A DNA stretch of 64,000 nucleotides from contig NZ_ALBQ01000018.1 in the NCBI RefSeq assembly GCF_000282895.1, positions 179,071 through 243,070 of the forward strand, in the 5' to 3' direction. A model generated the notes under the pieces. The model was not told where the DNA came from. It was given only the letters and a program-made list of their open reading frames with translations, and did no database searches. The translations under genes and the position numbers were made by a program. This DNA comes from Sphingomonas sp. ATCC 31555 (GTDB taxonomy: Bacteria > Pseudomonadota > Alphaproteobacteria > Sphingomonadales > Sphingomonadaceae). Positions 29,461 through 40,331 of the stretch are shown here, piece by piece; position 1 is the first letter of the stretch; each line of letters starts with the position of its first letter.

Positions 29461-30168
29461 ATGACGACCGAAATCGAATGGTGGGACTATGACGACTCCG
29501 CCGAGATGGGCGAAGCCCTTGCCGGCGACATTCAGTTCATCATCGAAAGCGCGATTGACGCGCGCGGCGCGGCAGTCATCGCGCTCGCCGGTGGCCGCAC
29601 TCCCGCCCCCATCTACGCCAAGCTGAGTAAGGCCAAGCTCGACTGGAAGCGTGTGACAATCATCCCCACCGACGATCGCATCGTGCCGATGGGCGATCCG
29701 ATGTCGAACGTCACTGGTCTCGCCAAGGTGTTCCTGCCACTCGGCGCTCGGGTGATCCCGGTGGTGAGCGAAAAGGCCGACGACTACAAGGCTGCCGGCC
29801 GGGCGGCGGACGCGCGCCTGCAGGACTTCCACTGGCCGCTAGACCTGTGCTTGCTCGGCATGGGCGCCGATGGCCACACCGCCTCGATCTTCCCCGGCCC
29901 GGATCTCACGGAAGCGCTCACCGGCCCCAAGGAACGCCGCGCGTTGGGCGTGATGCCCGATCCGCTGCCGCCCGAAGCACCCGTCGCCCGCGTATCGCTG
30001 TCGCTCGCCGCGATCGTCTCTGCACGTGCGTTGATGATCGCGATCACCGGCCAGGAAAAGCGCGACGTGCTGGAGCGAGCGATTTCTGAAGGTGCGGGCT
30101 CGACGTTGCCGATCGGACGCGTGCTCGCCGAAACCGAACTGCCCGTCGACATCCACTGGAGCGTCTAA
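29461..30168 (+). CDS. pgl: 6-phosphogluconolactonase
   Basis: The protein has 235 residues of the DevB/SOL type. It has VIALAGGRTPAPIYAKL, IIPTDDRIVPMGDPMSN and the LLGMGADGHTASIFPG segment with the conserved catalytic residues. It hydrolyses 6-phosphogluconolactone, the product of Zwf, to 6-phosphogluconate. It stops directly before the edd start, so those two genes are tightly linked. Confidence 0.96.
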   Translation: MTTEIEWWDYDDSAEMGEALAGDIQFIIESAIDARGAAVIALAGGRTPAPIYAKLSKAKLDWKRVTIIPTDDRIVPMGDPMSNVTGLAKVFLPLGARVIPVVSEKADDYKAAGRAADARLQDFHWPLDLCLLGMGADGHTASIFPGPDLTEALTGPKERRALGVMPDPLPPEAPVARVSLSLAAIVSARALMIAITGQEKRDVLERAISEGAGSTLPIGRVLAETELPVDIHWSV

Positions 30169-31992
30169 ATGACCACCCTCCATGCTGAAATTGCCGCCGT
30201 CACCGAGCGCGTGATCGAAAGGTCCAAGACTGGCCGCGCAGCCTATCTCGCGCTGATCCAGCGCGAGCGCGAATCGGGCAATGACCGGCCCAAGCTGGGC
30301 TGCGCCAACCTCGCCCATGCCTATGCCGGCACGGAAGAACAACGCGAGGAGCTGAAGACCGGCGCTCGGATGAACATCGGCATCGTCACCGCCTATAATG
30401 ACATGCTTTCGGCCCATGCGCCCTATTATCGCTACCCCGAACAGATGAAGATCTGGGCGCTGGAAGCCGGTGCCACCGCGCAGGTCGCAGGGGGCGTGCC
30501 TGCGATGTGCGACGGCGTCACCCAGGGCTATCAGGGCATGGAACTGTCCCTGTTCAGCCGCGACACCATCGCGATGGCGACGGCAGTATCGCTCAGCCAC
30601 CGCGTCTTTGAAGGCGCTGCGCTGCTCGGCATTTGCGACAAGATCGTGCCGGGCCTGCTGATGGGCGCGCTGCGCTTCGGTCATCTGCCGATGGTGCTGA
30701 TCCCCGGCGGCCCGATGCGCTCGGGCCTGCCGAACAAAGAGAAGGCCGCCGTCCGCGAGCGCTTCGCCGAGGGTAAGGCAACCCGCGAGGAGTTGCTGGA
30801 AGCCGAAATTGCCGCCTATCACGGCAAGGGTACCTGCACCTTCTACGGCACCGCGAACTCGAACCAGATGATGATGGAAGCGATGGGCCTCCACGTCCCT
30901 GGCGCCGCCTTCGCTAACCCCCAGACTAAGCTGCGCCAGGAACTGACCCGCGCTGCCGTCCACCGCCTCGCTGAAATCGGCTGGAACGGCAACGACTATC
31001 GCCCGATCGGCCATGTCGTTGATGAAAAGGCAATCGTGAACGCCGCGATCGTCCTGCTCGCGACGGGCGGCTCTACCAATCACCTTATCCACGTCCCTGC
31101 CTTCGCACGCGCCGCCGGCATCGTGATCGACTGGGACGATTTCGATCGTTTGTCGCGAGTCGTGCCGCTGATGACCCGTGTTTATCCGAACGGATCGGCC
31201 GACGTGAACCAGTTCGAGGATGCCGGCGGCCCCTCCTTCGTCATCAAGGAACTGCTCCGCGCCGGGTTGATGCACGGCGACGCGCTGACCATCGCCAAGG
31301 AGGGCATGGCCGCCTATGGCCGCAAGCCCGATATCGAGGGCGACGCGCTGGTCTGGACCGAGCATGGCGAGAAGAGCAACGACGAAAATATCGTCCGCAC
31401 GGTAGAGACGGCCTTCTCCCCCGAAGGCGGCTTCCGCATCCTCAAGGGCAATATCGGCCGCGCCTGCATCAAGGTCTCGGCGGTCGAGCGCGAGCGCTGG
31501 ATCATCGAGGCGCCGGCCCGTGTCTTCTCGGACCAGTCCGAAGTGCTTGCCGCCTTCAAGGCGGGCGAGCTGGAGCGCGACGTGGTCGTTGTGGTCCGCT
31601 TCCAGGGCCCGCGCGCCAACGGCATGCCGGAACTGCACAAGCTCACCCCCCAATTGGGCGTGCTGCAGAACCGCGGCTTCAAGGTCGCGCTGGTCACCGA
31701 TGGCCGCATGTCGGGAGCCAGCGGCAAGGTGCCAGCGGCGATTCATCTGTCGCCTGAGGCGCTGGGCGGCGGCCCGATCGGCAAGGTGCGCGATGGCGAC
31801 ATCATCCGCCTCGACGCCGAGGCAGGGACGCTCGAAGCGCTGGTGCCGGCCAACGAGTGGGACGCGCGCGAACACGCAGTCGCCCCGCCGCCGGCCATCG
31901 GCACCGGGCGCGAGCTTTTCGCCATGCTCCGCCACCATTGCGACGAGGCCGAAAAGGGCGCGTCGGCGATGCTGCACGAAGCCGGTCTGTAA
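30169..31992 (+). CDS. edd: Phosphogluconate dehydratase
   Basis: The enzyme has 607 residues and belongs to the IlvD/Edd family. Fe-S ligand regions are visible in [14 protein letters not shown] and [10 protein letters not shown], with [14 protein letters not shown] near the C-terminus. It dehydrates 6-phosphogluconate to 2-keto-3-deoxy-6-phosphogluconate, the defining first step of the Entner-Doudoroff pathway. It lies between pgl and glk. Confidence 0.98.
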   Translation: MTTLHAEIAAVTERVIERSKTGRAAYLALIQRERESGNDRPKLGCANLAHAYAGTEEQREELKTGARMNIGIVTAYNDMLSAHAPYYRYPEQMKIWALEAGATAQVAGGVPAMCDGVTQGYQGMELSLFSRDTIAMATAVSLSHRVFEGAALLGICDKIVPGLLMGALRFGHLPMVLIPGGPMRSGLPNKEKAAVRERFAEGKATREELLEAEIAAYHGKGTCTFYGTANSNQMMMEAMGLHVPGAAFANPQTKLRQELTRAAVHRLAEIGWNGNDYRPIGHVVDEKAIVNAAIVLLATGGSTNHLIHVPAFARAAGIVIDWDDFDRLSRVVPLMTRVYPNGSADVNQFEDAGGPSFVIKELLRAGLMHGDALTIAKEGMAAYGRKPDIEGDALVWTEHGEKSNDENIVRTVETAFSPEGGFRILKGNIGRACIKVSAVERERWIIEAPARVFSDQSEVLAAFKAGELERDVVVVVRFQGPRANGMPELHKLTPQLGVLQNRGFKVALVTDGRMSGASGKVPAAIHLSPEALGGGPIGKVRDGDIIRLDAEAGTLEALVPANEWDAREHAVAPPPAIGTGRELFAMLRHHCDEAEKGASAMLHEAGL

Positions 31993-32000
31993 GTTTGTAA

Positions 32001-32044
32001 CGGATGTAAATCGCGCCTGATGCGGCCCTCGGACTTTACATCCG
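32001..32044. promoter_or_regulatory. Perfect inverted repeat between edd and glk
   Basis: CGGATGTAAA (32001-32010) is repeated as TTTACATCCG (32035-32044). The arms are perfect ten-base complements, with 24 bases between them. No T-run follows. It could be a two-site operator or an mRNA hairpin that sets the relative levels of edd and glk. Confidence 0.6.
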
Positions 32045-32117
32045 CGCGGCAGACGGGAAGAAGGGCCGCGCCTACTGGCAACGTTGACAGGGGTAGCAGA
32101 GAGAGGATCGAAATCGG

Positions 32118-33086
32118 ATGGAAGTCGTCGCGGTCGACATTGGGGGCACGCACGCGCGCTTTGCGGTAGCAGAGGTCGCGGAAGGCCGCGTCGTTTCGAT
32201 GAGCGAGCCGATCACACAAAAAGTGGCCGAGCACCCCAGCCTGCAGCTCGCCTGGCGCGCGTTCGGCGAGCGACTGGGTCGGCCGGTGCCCAAGGCGGCG
32301 GCGATCGCGGTTGCCTCGCCTATCAACAACGATCTGATCAAGCTCACCAACAATCCCTGGATCATCCGCCCGCCGCTGATCCCGGATCGCCTTGGTGCTG
32401 ACGTCTGGACGATCGTCAACGATTTCGCCGCGATCGGCCATGCCGTCGCGCAACTTGAAGATGAAGCGTTCCTGCATCTCTGCGGCCCGGAGACGCCACT
32501 GCCGGAGAAGGGCTCAATCACCGTATGCGGTCCAGGCACCGGGCTGGGCGTCGCGCAGGTCTTCCGCCATCGCGGCGGCTACGACATCATCGCCACCGAA
32601 GGCGGCCATAGCGACTTCGCCCCGCTCGATGCGATCGAGGACGCTTTCGTAAAGCGCCTGCGCCGCACCTATCAGCGGGTCTCCAAGGAGCGGATCGTCG
32701 CCGGCCCGGCGATCGTCTCGATCTACGAGACGCTGGCCGATCTGGAGGGCGTGCCTGTTCCCCGTCTCGACGACAAAGCGATCTGGACGCTGGCACTAGA
32801 GGGCAAGGACAGCCTGGCGGTCGCCGCGCTCGATCGCTTCTGCCTCAGCCTGGGCGCGGTGGCGGGCGACCTCGCGCTTGCGCACGGCCCCACCGCCGTG
32901 GTGATCGCCGGCGGTCTGGGCTTGCGCCTGAAGGATCATCTGCTGCAATCGGGCTTCGGCGAGCGATTCGTCGCCAAGGGGCGCTTCCGCTCCCTGATGG
33001 CGACGATCCCTGTCAAACTGATCACCCATCCCCAGCCGGGCCTGTACGGCGCAGCCGCCGCCTTCGCCCAGGAGCATGCACAGTGA
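32118..33086 (+). CDS. glk: Glucokinase
   Basis: The protein has 322 residues and the actin-like ATPase fold of the Glk family. It has VDIGGTHARFAVAEV (phosphate 1), NDFAAIGHAV with the catalytic Asp, VCGPGTGLGVAQV (adenosine side) and the EGGHSDFAP sugar-binding segment. It phosphorylates glucose to feed Zwf. The last four bases overlap the eda start. Confidence 0.96.
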   Translation: MEVVAVDIGGTHARFAVAEVAEGRVVSMSEPITQKVAEHPSLQLAWRAFGERLGRPVPKAAAIAVASPINNDLIKLTNNPWIIRPPLIPDRLGADVWTIVNDFAAIGHAVAQLEDEAFLHLCGPETPLPEKGSITVCGPGTGLGVAQVFRHRGGYDIIATEGGHSDFAPLDAIEDAFVKRLRRTYQRVSKERIVAGPAIVSIYETLADLEGVPVPRLDDKAIWTLALEGKDSLAVAALDRFCLSLGAVAGDLALAHGPTAVVIAGGLGLRLKDHLLQSGFGERFVAKGRFRSLMATIPVKLITHPQPGLYGAAAAFAQEHAQ

Positions 33087-33700
33087 GCGACACCCGTCCT
33101 TCGATCGAAGCCATCATGCGCACCGCACCCGTCATCCCGGTGCTGGTGATCGACGACGCCGCTAAGGCGCGTCCGCTTGCCGAGGCGCTGGTGAAGGGCG
33201 GCCTGCGCGTGCTCGAAGTGACCATGCGCACCCCCGCCGCGCTGGACGCGATCCGCGAGATGAAGCAGGTCCCCGGCGCGATCGTAGGCGCGGGCACGGT
33301 GGTGAACATTGCCCAGTTCGAGCAGGTGATGAAGGAGGATGCCGAGTTCATCGTCTCCCCCGGACTCACCGACCGCCTTGGCGACGCGATCGTGAAGAGC
33401 GGCGTGCCGTATCTGCCGGGCATCGCCAATGCCGGGGACATCATGCGCGGGCTCGATCTGGGCCTGAGCCACTTCAAGTTCTTCCCGGCCGAGACCTCGG
33501 GCGGTCTCAAGGCGCTCAAGGCCCTGGCGGCGCCCTTCTACCAGGCGAAGTTCTGCCCCACCGGCGGCATCAGCCCGGCCAGCGCGCCCGAGTGGCTGGC
33601 CTTCGATCCGGTGCTCTGCGTTGGCGGCAGTTGGATCGCCAGCGGCTCGCTGGAAGAAGTGGAAGCTAAGGCGCGCGAAGCAGCGGCGCTGACGCGCTGA
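33083..33700 (+). CDS. eda: KDPG aldolase
   Basis: The protein has 205 residues and is a class I aldolase. It has VLEVTMRTPAALDAI, VGAGTVVN, the Schiff-base lysine in SHFKFFPAETSGG, and FCPTGGISP. It splits KDPG into pyruvate and glyceraldehyde-3-phosphate. Its ATG-type start overlaps the glk stop (start GTG at 33083). It is the last gene of zwf-pgl-edd-glk-eda. Confidence 0.96.
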   Translation: MSDTRPSIEAIMRTAPVIPVLVIDDAAKARPLAEALVKGGLRVLEVTMRTPAALDAIREMKQVPGAIVGAGTVVNIAQFEQVMKEDAEFIVSPGLTDRLGDAIVKSGVPYLPGIANAGDIMRGLDLGLSHFKFFPAETSGGLKALKALAAPFYQAKFCPTGGISPASAPEWLAFDPVLCVGGSWIASGSLEEVEAKAREAAALTR

Positions 33701-33712
33701 TTCTCACTTCTT

Positions 33713-33820
33713 AAGCCCCTCCTCCTTGGAGGAGGGGCTTGGGGGTGGAGGGATTCCAGAACATTGGTTGGTCTCTGCGGGACATAGCCCCACCCCAACC
33801 CCTCCCCTGAAGGGGAGGGG
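33713..33820. repeat. Pair of strong palindromes after eda
   Basis: The first is a perfect 13-base-pair hairpin AAGCCCCTCCTCC-TT-GGAGGAGGGGCTT (33713-33740), 12 bases after the eda stop. The second is CCCCTCCCC-TGAA-GGGGAGGGG (33799-33820). Complementary G-rich and C-rich stretches flank them. They resemble the 11.2 and 29.3 kb repeats. They may end or stabilise the Entner-Doudoroff transcript, although no T-run is present. Confidence 0.65.
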
Positions 33821-33899
33821 CTTAGAGGCGCACGCCCCTTGCCCTTCCTCAATATACGAACCATATACGCTCCGTAATCCCACGCAGACCGGAGCACCC

Positions 33900-34106
33900 A
33901 TGGGCATTGTAAAAATTGCTGACGAACTGCACGAGGAGGCCCGCCGCGCCAGCGCGGTGATGTGCCGCTCGATCAACGCCCAGGCCGAATACTGGATGAA
34001 GATCGGCATGCTCGCCGAGGCGAATCCCACCCTGCCCTTCAACGAGATCGTCCGCCGCCAGCTGGCCGAGGCGCAGGTCGGCGCCGCCGCGCTCGAGGCC
34101 GCCTGA
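33900..34106 (+). CDS. ParD-like antitoxin-family protein, orphan
   Basis: The protein has 68 residues and begins MGIVKIADELHEEARRASAV. The ribbon-helix-helix-like start and the QAEYWMKIGMLAEANPTLPF segment match the ParD-like family described as type II antitoxins. No toxin gene is adjacent; the next gene, map, starts two bases later, so the two are translationally linked. It may regulate map or be a general DNA-binding protein. The start is fixed by the ATG after a pyrimidine/purine-mixed leader. Confidence 0.75.
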   Translation: MGIVKIADELHEEARRASAVMCRSINAQAEYWMKIGMLAEANPTLPFNEIVRRQLAEAQVGAAALEAA

Positions 34107-34107
34107 G

Positions 34108-34884
34108 ATGGTCAAGACCCCGCAGGAACTCGAGCTGATGCGCGAGGCCGGCCGGCTGCTCGCCCAGGTCTTCGAGATGCTCGACCGCACCCCGCTCGCC
34201 GGCATGTCGACGCTGGAGATCGACACGCTGGTCGAGCGCTACATTACCGACGAGCTTCACGCACGCCCCGCTAGCAAGGGACAATATGGCTATGGCTTCG
34301 TACTCAACTGTTCGATGAACCATGTTGTCTGCCACGGCGTGCCCGATGCCCGGACGATCGTACAGGACGGCGACATCATCAACCTCGACATCACGTTGGA
34401 AAAGAACGGCTTCATCGCCGATTCAAGTAAGACCTATATGGTTGGCACCGTGTCGCCCCAAGCCCGGCGGCTGGTGAAGGTGACGCAGGAAGCGATGTGG
34501 AAGGGCATCGCCCAAGTCCGCCCCGGCGCGACGCTGGGCGACATAGGTTTCGCCATCGAACGCCATGCCAAGCAGCACGGCTATTCGGTGGTGCGCGACT
34601 ATTGCGGCCACGGCATTGGCCGCGAGATGCACGAGGAGCCCTCGGTGCTGCATTTCGGCCGCCCCGGCACCGGCATGAAATTGCGTGAAGGCATGACGTT
34701 CACGATCGAACCGATGCTCAACCAGGGCACCCGCAAGGTGACAACGCTCGCGGATGGCTGGACGGTGGTGACCAACGACCGCAAGCTCTCCGCCCAATTC
34801 GAACACACCGTGGCTGTAACGAGTGATGGCGTGGAAGTGCTCACGCTGCGCAGCGACGAGCAGGCAGAGGCCCGGCCGCACTGA
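34108..34884 (+). CDS. map: Methionine aminopeptidase, type I
   Basis: The enzyme has 258 residues. It has the metal ligands in DGDIINLDITLEKNGFIADS (two Asp), CGHGIGREMHEEP (His), TIEPML (Glu) and AQFEHTVAV (Glu), and the substrate His in NHVVCHGVPD. It removes the initiator Met from nascent proteins and is normally essential. It follows the ParD-like gene by one base. Confidence 0.97.
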   Translation: MVKTPQELELMREAGRLLAQVFEMLDRTPLAGMSTLEIDTLVERYITDELHARPASKGQYGYGFVLNCSMNHVVCHGVPDARTIVQDGDIINLDITLEKNGFIADSSKTYMVGTVSPQARRLVKVTQEAMWKGIAQVRPGATLGDIGFAIERHAKQHGYSVVRDYCGHGIGREMHEEPSVLHFGRPGTGMKLREGMTFTIEPMLNQGTRKVTTLADGWTVVTNDRKLSAQFEHTVAVTSDGVEVLTLRSDEQAEARPH

Positions 34885-34900
34885 TTGCCGCCAGCCGCGG

Positions 34901-36307
34901 TCAACGCAGCTTCAGCGCAGCCCGGATGATATAGTGGAGATCGGTTTGGTCGAGCAACCCGCTGACGTTCACCGCGCCGGGGCCATAGGCGGCAATACGC
35001 AGCTGCGTGCCGGTATGCCCCTGCGAGCCTTCCTCGGCAGTGCCGTAGTTCACCGTCATTACCCCGCCCTCGCGCGTGTTGAGAGCGGCGGTAAGGCCTG
35101 GCGCACGCGTGCCGTTGCCGACGATCTGGCTGGTATGGGCATGATCGGCGGTGACGATCACCAGCGTGTGCCCATCCGCCTTGGCGAAGGCCAGCGCGAC
35201 CTGCACCGCCTCGTCTAGGTCGACAGTCTCGCCAATTTGCCCGCACGGATTGGCGCCGTGATCTTCCTTGTCGATCGATGCGCCTTCCACCTGCAGGAAG
35301 AATCCCTTGCGGCGCGTCTTCAGAAGATCGATCGCCTTCCGGGTCATCGCCGCCAGCGTGGGAATGGCTGCCGTGCGTGCCGGATTAGGCTGGCAGGTGA
35401 CGGCAGGTTTGTCGATATTGCCGTGATGGCTGGCGCGCGGTCCGGTCCAGCGTACCGGCATATTCCCTTCGGAGAAGATGCCGATCAACGGGCGTCGGTC
35501 ATCGGCGCGAGCCACAGCCTCCAGGCTTGCCGCATCGCGAACCACGTGAAAGCCCCGCGCCTGCGCCTGATCGAGCAGCGTTCGGCCCTTCCATTTGCCG
35601 GCACGCGCCGTTTCGGCGAAGCTCGCCGCTCCGCCACCTAGCACCACATCGGCACGCGTCTCGAGCAACTGCTCGGTGATTGATCCAGCGCCGCCATTTT
35701 CGAGGGCATCTTGCGGGCACGTTGCGCTGGTCTCGGCAGGGCCGAAGCATTTGCGCTGGACGACATGGGCAAGCTGCGCACCCGGCGTCGCGTCCTGAAT
35801 ATCGGCGGTGGAAACATCACCGGTGGCGAGCCCTGCGGCCTTGGCGCGCTCGATCAGCGTCGGCTGCGGCCGCCCGCGCACATCAACGCCGATCGCGCCG
35901 TTATAGCTTTTCACGCCGGACGCCCAGGCGGTCGCAGATGCCGCCGAATCCGTGACATAGTTCGGCTTCCCGGTTTCGCGATCAAGTGAGTAATGCGTGT
36001 ACTGTCCGGTGAACGGTAGCGCGTCGATCCCTTTGAAATAGCCGCCCGCACCTTCGGCATAGTTCCGAGCGATGGTGATCTCGGAATCCCCCATGCCGTC
36101 GCCGATCAACAGGATCACTTTGCGAACCTCCGCGTCCGTGCTCAGCTCGCGATAGGTCTGTCGCATGTCGCCGGGCAGCCGCCGGGCACCGCCGGGTTCG
36201 TGCAGCGACCCCCGTGACCCCCGCGCGAGATCGGGCGTAGCTTCCTGGGCGCGCACGGGCTGAGCGCAGAACACGAGACAAACGGCAAGGGCAACACGCG
36301 AGATCAT
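34901..36307 (-). CDS. Alkaline phosphatase, PhoA type
   Basis: The protein has 468 residues with a signal peptide ([20 protein letters not shown]). It has the metal-binding [11 protein letters not shown], the nucleophile serine in [15 protein letters not shown], and [11 protein letters not shown], all as in PhoA. It would release inorganic phosphate from phosphomonoesters in the periplasm. The ATG at 36307 is preferred over 36319 because GGAG lies nine bases upstream. A TonB receptor gene lies upstream in the same direction. Confidence 0.94.
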   Translation of the reverse strand: MISRVALAVCLVFCAQPVRAQEATPDLARGSRGSLHEPGGARRLPGDMRQTYRELSTDAEVRKVILLIGDGMGDSEITIARNYAEGAGGYFKGIDALPFTGQYTHYSLDRETGKPNYVTDSAASATAWASGVKSYNGAIGVDVRGRPQPTLIERAKAAGLATGDVSTADIQDATPGAQLAHVVQRKCFGPAETSATCPQDALENGGAGSITEQLLETRADVVLGGGAASFAETARAGKWKGRTLLDQAQARGFHVVRDAASLEAVARADDRRPLIGIFSEGNMPVRWTGPRASHHGNIDKPAVTCQPNPARTAAIPTLAAMTRKAIDLLKTRRKGFFLQVEGASIDKEDHGANPCGQIGETVDLDEAVQVALAFAKADGHTLVIVTADHAHTSQIVGNGTRAPGLTAALNTREGGVMTVNYGTAEEGSQGHTGTQLRIAAYGPGAVNVSGLLDQTDLHYIIRAALKLR

Positions 36308-36363
36308 TGGAAACTCCATAAAGGGCGCGCCCCGCGCGCGGGCAGCTGCCGGGCGGGCATTTA

Positions 36364-36409
36364 GAAAAGCGTGACAAGCCGGCCCCGCCGCGCGGACAGC
36401 AGGGCCGGC
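36364..36409 (-). terminator. Likely terminator after the TonB receptor gene
   Basis: On the minus strand, GCCGGCCC pairs with GGGCCGGC (36402-36409 with 36378-36385) and is followed by TTGTCACGCTTTTC. It lies a few bases after the receptor stop and before the phosphatase gene. Confidence 0.55.
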
Positions 36410-36414
36410 CGAAC

Positions 36415-39171
36415 TCAGAACTGAACGCGCGCGCCCAGGCTGATCCGGCTACCGGACAGCTCATAGGTGGCGGGGAAAGACGGATCGATCGTATAGCCCT
36501 GCGTCTTCGCATTGCCCACGTTGATGCCCTGCAGTTCGACGCGAAGGTTGTCCGTCACCTGGTAGCTGGCGGCGACGTCGAACTGACCATACGCCGAGCG
36601 ATACACTGGATACATGTTTCGCTCGATCCGCTCCACATATGCGCCCTTGCGATTGTACGAGACGCGTACCGACAGCGGCCCATGATCGTAGAACAGCGTA
36701 GCGTTGTACGTGTTATCCGCCAGCCCGATTGGCGCCGTCGGAATCTTCAGGTCCGACTGGCCGGTCAGCGAGCTGTCCAGGATGGTATAGTTGGCGTTGA
36801 CGCCAAAGCCATTCAACCATCGCGTGAACATGCCGAACGGCACGACGGCGTTGAGCTCGATGCCGCTGACGTCGTAGGATCCATTCATATTTACCGGCTG
36901 ATACACGTCAAAGTCATAGACGCCGTCGATGGTGCCGTTCGCGTTGTATTTGGTTACGTTCGGCACCACGCCAGTCAACTGGTTCTGCACCACGCCCTTG
37001 ATCTTCTTCCAGAAGTACGACGCGGCCAGGACGCCGCCCTCGCCCAAATACTTCTCCACGCCAACTTCCCACTGGTCGGCGAACGTCGGTCTCAGGCCGG
37101 GATTGCCATCAGAAAAGCGGAAGCTGTTGAAGCTGGCGGTGCGCTTATAGGCAAGATCGGTAAGCGCGGGACGGATCAACGTCTGCGATGCCGCCGCGCG
37201 CAGATAGAGGCTCTTGGTCAGTTCGGCGCGGCCGTTGAACGACGGCAGGAGCTTGCTGTAACGGCCCTCGCTGGAAATCGGCGCATTGGTGTAGCCCGTC
37301 GTACCGTCAGGACGCTGCACCTGGTGAAAGCCTTCTGAATGCACCGTGGTGCGGATATAGCGCGCGCCCAGGTTAATGAACACCGGCGCCGCGATGTCGA
37401 ACTCGAAATCGACCATGCCATAGCCTGCCCAAGTCTCTTCCCGAACTTTGTAGTATTGGCCATTGTCGAACGGCGTCACAAAACGGGCGGGACGAAAGAA
37501 GCTGCGCGCATAGTCGTTCGAAACCTGCGCCCAGCTTAGGTTGCGCGCCTGATAAGGTTTTCCGCCCGCGATAGCGATGACGTTTTCCAACGGACTATCC
37601 GCCAGCGTGCGCTTGTTGACGTAGGCAGTGCTGCCGCGCGTCGGCCCCTGGATCTTCTCCTCGCCATATTGGCGTTCGTTGGTCTTGTTTGTGTAACGTC
37701 CACCGAAGTTGAATGATTTCAGCGCCTGGAAGCCGGTGAGATCGAATAGATGGGTGATATCTGCCTGGGCGGCATATTTGTCGTCCTTGATCTCCTCCAG
37801 AGTCGTCTCGTACGCTTCGAAGAGATAGGAAGCGGGCGCGTTGTACATGTCGATCGAGCGCGGATTGTCGCTCTTGATCGTCTCGCCGCCATTGCTGGTG
37901 TATCGCGTGCGCGAAGGTGCATAGGCGACGTGTTTCAGGTTGGCATAATCGCGGGTCTTCTTCGCCCCCGAGTAGCCGCCCAGCACATTGATGCGCCATT
38001 GGCCGGTTTCCCAATTCAGCTCGCCGCCGAACTGGCGATAATCGGTGTTGTTGCGGTATTCCTTGCTCAGGAATTCATGCTGCGTGTTGGTATAAGAGAC
38101 GTCGCGGAGCACAATGATGCCCGATTCCGAAAGCGTCGTCTTGTCGGCTTCGTGGATTCTCTCCAAAGTCGAATTGCTCGATGCCGAATAGCCGGCAGCG
38201 TCATATTCGTCCTCGACCGTGTCGTACGATCCGACAAACGCATCGAAACTGATGCTCAGGCGACCGCTCGGCTTGTACTGCACCGCACCGGCCAACCCTA
38301 GCCGATCTTGATCGTTGAAGTACACGCGGTCGCCTACCTTATCCAGGAAGACGATCTTGTTCTTGTCGGCCTCTGTGAAGGACACGCCCGCATCGCGCGC
38401 CAGCACGGCGGTCGCTTGGTTGCGATTGGTACCCGCACGATCGGTCCAGCGCGAAATCGGGCGAAAATTGATGCCGGAGTTGGAATCGGTGCGGTTGCTG
38501 CGCTTCTGCCGAGCAACCGACAGCAGGACGCCGAAATCGCCGAACGTGTTGCTCGCAAGCACTGAAAAGTTTGGATCGACCTTTTCGGAAATCGAGTTGT
38601 ACGCCCCCTCCGCGCTGCCCACCAGGCGGAAGCCGGGCGTGTCGAAGGGCCGCGCGGTGCGGATCGCGACCGAGCCGGCGATGCCGCCTTCTTCGTCCGC
38701 CGCGCGGGGTGATTTCTGCACGGTAACCGATTGGATCAGTTCCGAGGCGAAGGTATCGAATTCCACGTCGCGCCCGCCTGAGCCTGATGCGGTCGCCAAC
38801 TTGTTGATCGACACGAAGGTGAAGTCGCTCGGCAGTCCGCGCACGTTCACGCGCGTGCCCAGGCCTTTGTTGCGCTCGATCGTCACGCCCGGCACACGTT
38901 GCAGCGCTTCGGACAGGTTCTGTTCTGGAAAATCAGCAATGTCGGTCGCGATGATCGAGTCGGAAAAGCCGATATTCTCCCGCTTCAACTCGATCGCTTC
39001 CTGCAGGCTCCGACGATAGCCCGAGACGACGATTTCCTCCCCCTGCTCCGCCGTGCCAGCGTCGGCGGACGGATCTGTCTGCGCCGATGCCGGCACTGCC
39101 CCCAGCGCAATTGCGGCCGCACCGGCAAGAAGATGCGAGCTTCGAATGACCCGGTTGACGTTAGGCTTCAT
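36415..39171 (-). CDS. TonB-dependent receptor (large Xanthomonas/Caulobacter carbohydrate-type)
   Basis: The product has 918 residues with a signal peptide ending ASAQ, a TonB box [15 protein letters not shown], a plug domain with [18 protein letters not shown] and [12 protein letters not shown], and a barrel ending [11 protein letters not shown]. The IxxADIADFPxxN signature and the length are typical of the TonB-Xanth-Caul subfamily, often linked to uptake of oligosaccharides or other large ligands. The phosphatase downstream suggests a phosphorylated substrate, but this is only inference. The 39172-39563 gap shows no clear gene. Confidence 0.93.
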   Translation of the reverse strand: MKPNVNRVIRSSHLLAGAAAIALGAVPASAQTDPSADAGTAEQGEEIVVSGYRRSLQEAIELKRENIGFSDSIIATDIADFPEQNLSEALQRVPGVTIERNKGLGTRVNVRGLPSDFTFVSINKLATASGSGGRDVEFDTFASELIQSVTVQKSPRAADEEGGIAGSVAIRTARPFDTPGFRLVGSAEGAYNSISEKVDPNFSVLASNTFGDFGVLLSVARQKRSNRTDSNSGINFRPISRWTDRAGTNRNQATAVLARDAGVSFTEADKNKIVFLDKVGDRVYFNDQDRLGLAGAVQYKPSGRLSISFDAFVGSYDTVEDEYDAAGYSASSNSTLERIHEADKTTLSESGIIVLRDVSYTNTQHEFLSKEYRNNTDYRQFGGELNWETGQWRINVLGGYSGAKKTRDYANLKHVAYAPSRTRYTSNGGETIKSDNPRSIDMYNAPASYLFEAYETTLEEIKDDKYAAQADITHLFDLTGFQALKSFNFGGRYTNKTNERQYGEEKIQGPTRGSTAYVNKRTLADSPLENVIAIAGGKPYQARNLSWAQVSNDYARSFFRPARFVTPFDNGQYYKVREETWAGYGMVDFEFDIAAPVFINLGARYIRTTVHSEGFHQVQRPDGTTGYTNAPISSEGRYSKLLPSFNGRAELTKSLYLRAAASQTLIRPALTDLAYKRTASFNSFRFSDGNPGLRPTFADQWEVGVEKYLGEGGVLAASYFWKKIKGVVQNQLTGVVPNVTKYNANGTIDGVYDFDVYQPVNMNGSYDVSGIELNAVVPFGMFTRWLNGFGVNANYTILDSSLTGQSDLKIPTAPIGLADNTYNATLFYDHGPLSVRVSYNRKGAYVERIERNMYPVYRSAYGQFDVAASYQVTDNLRVELQGINVGNAKTQGYTIDPSFPATYELSGSRISLGARVQF

Positions 39172-39563
39172 GTTCTTCCCCCACTTGTGAATTAGGCGCA
39201 GGACCTCGCCGCCGTACAGGCGTGCACGGCGCCGGAAATCTGCTGATACTTGCGGTCGCGCGAGCGTCGCGCGGCGCTGTCACACGGCGATCACCCGCGT
39301 GCGTTCCGGGCCGCGGTGCGGCGGGTGGAAGAAGTCACGCGGACCGGCGGTACGACGCTGAGCACCATTACCCCATGTTCGCGTTGGCCAAATTTCCATC
39401 CCCAGCTGCCCCGTTGAACCGTAGAGCATCGCGGGTGGGGAAAGATTGTTACGCCGACATGACCGGACGTTATCAAAAGAACGTAAGGATAAGCTCTAAA
39501 AGCGCGCGCACGCCCTGAAATCGGCTCGGCAGCGACGGCACGAAGCGTTGCTTCACCTGCAGC

Positions 39564-40331
39564 TTACAGCGCAGCACATGCTTCCGCAGAGATTGGCGGC
39601 AGCACGCCGATCGCCGGCCGTGCATACCAATAGCCCTGGTGATAGCGCACGCCGAGCCGACGCAGCATGGCTGCCTCACCGGCGGTCTCGATACCTTCCG
39701 CGATCAGCAGCGTACCCAATTCCGCGCAGAGCCCAACGATCGCCCGAACAATGGCTTGCCTGCGACCGTCGCTATCGATGGTGCGCACCAGTTCCATGTC
39801 GAGCTTCACCTCGTCCGGCGCGAACCGTGCGAACATGCCGAGCCCCGCATGCCCCGCCCCGAAATCGTCGATCGCCACCTTGAAGCCGATCTGCTTGTAG
39901 GATTCGATGATGTTCGAAACGTGATCCGGGGAAGCAATGACTTCGTTTTCGGTGAATTCAAAGATCAGCCGGTCGAGTGGCATGGCGACCTTGCGCGCCG
40001 TTTGCAGGGTAAGCTGGATGCAGGCTACCGGAGAGTAGACAGCGTTGGGGAGGAAGTTGATCGAGAGACAGGCCGGCGTCTCCATCAGCCCGGCGGCCAT
40101 CACCGTTTCAATTGCCTTGACGCGGCAGGCCTGGTCAAAAGCATAGCGATTTGCATCGGTCACTTGCCCCAACACTGCCGCCGCACTCGACCCGTCGATG
40201 CCGCGCACTAGCGCTTCATAGGCAAAGGGCACACCCGTCATCGCATCGACGATCGGTTGGAACGCCATCGTGAACGGGATGTCGAAATCGACGCCGTCAC
40301 GGCAACCCGTGCAAATTTTCCGCATTTCCAT
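39564..40331 (-). CDS. EAL-domain cyclic-di-GMP phosphodiesterase
   Basis: The protein has 255 residues and is one EAL domain with almost no extra sequence. The catalytic positions are mostly kept: EALVRG, Asn in SINFLPNAV, Glu in FEFTENE, DDFGAG (usually DDFGTG), Lys in VKLDMEL, AEGIET and Gln in YHQGYWYARP. It probably hydrolyses c-di-GMP. The N-terminus has a CTGC motif that could bind metal or form a disulphide. No partner GGDEF gene is nearby. Confidence 0.9.
   Translation of the reverse strand: MEMRKICTGCRDGVDFDIPFTMAFQPIVDAMTGVPFAYEALVRGIDGSSAAAVLGQVTDANRYAFDQACRVKAIETVMAAGLMETPACLSINFLPNAVYSPVACIQLTLQTARKVAMPLDRLIFEFTENEVIASPDHVSNIIESYKQIGFKVAIDDFGAGHAGLGMFARFAPDEVKLDMELVRTIDSDGRRQAIVRAIVGLCAELGTLLIAEGIETAGEAAMLRRLGVRYHQGYWYARPAIGVLPPISAEACAAL

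Noticed and set aside
29839..31977. Open frame of over 700 codons on the minus strand opposite edd
   Set aside because: It mirrors the edd and pgl coding sequence and has no recognisable motif; high GC makes long antisense frames common.
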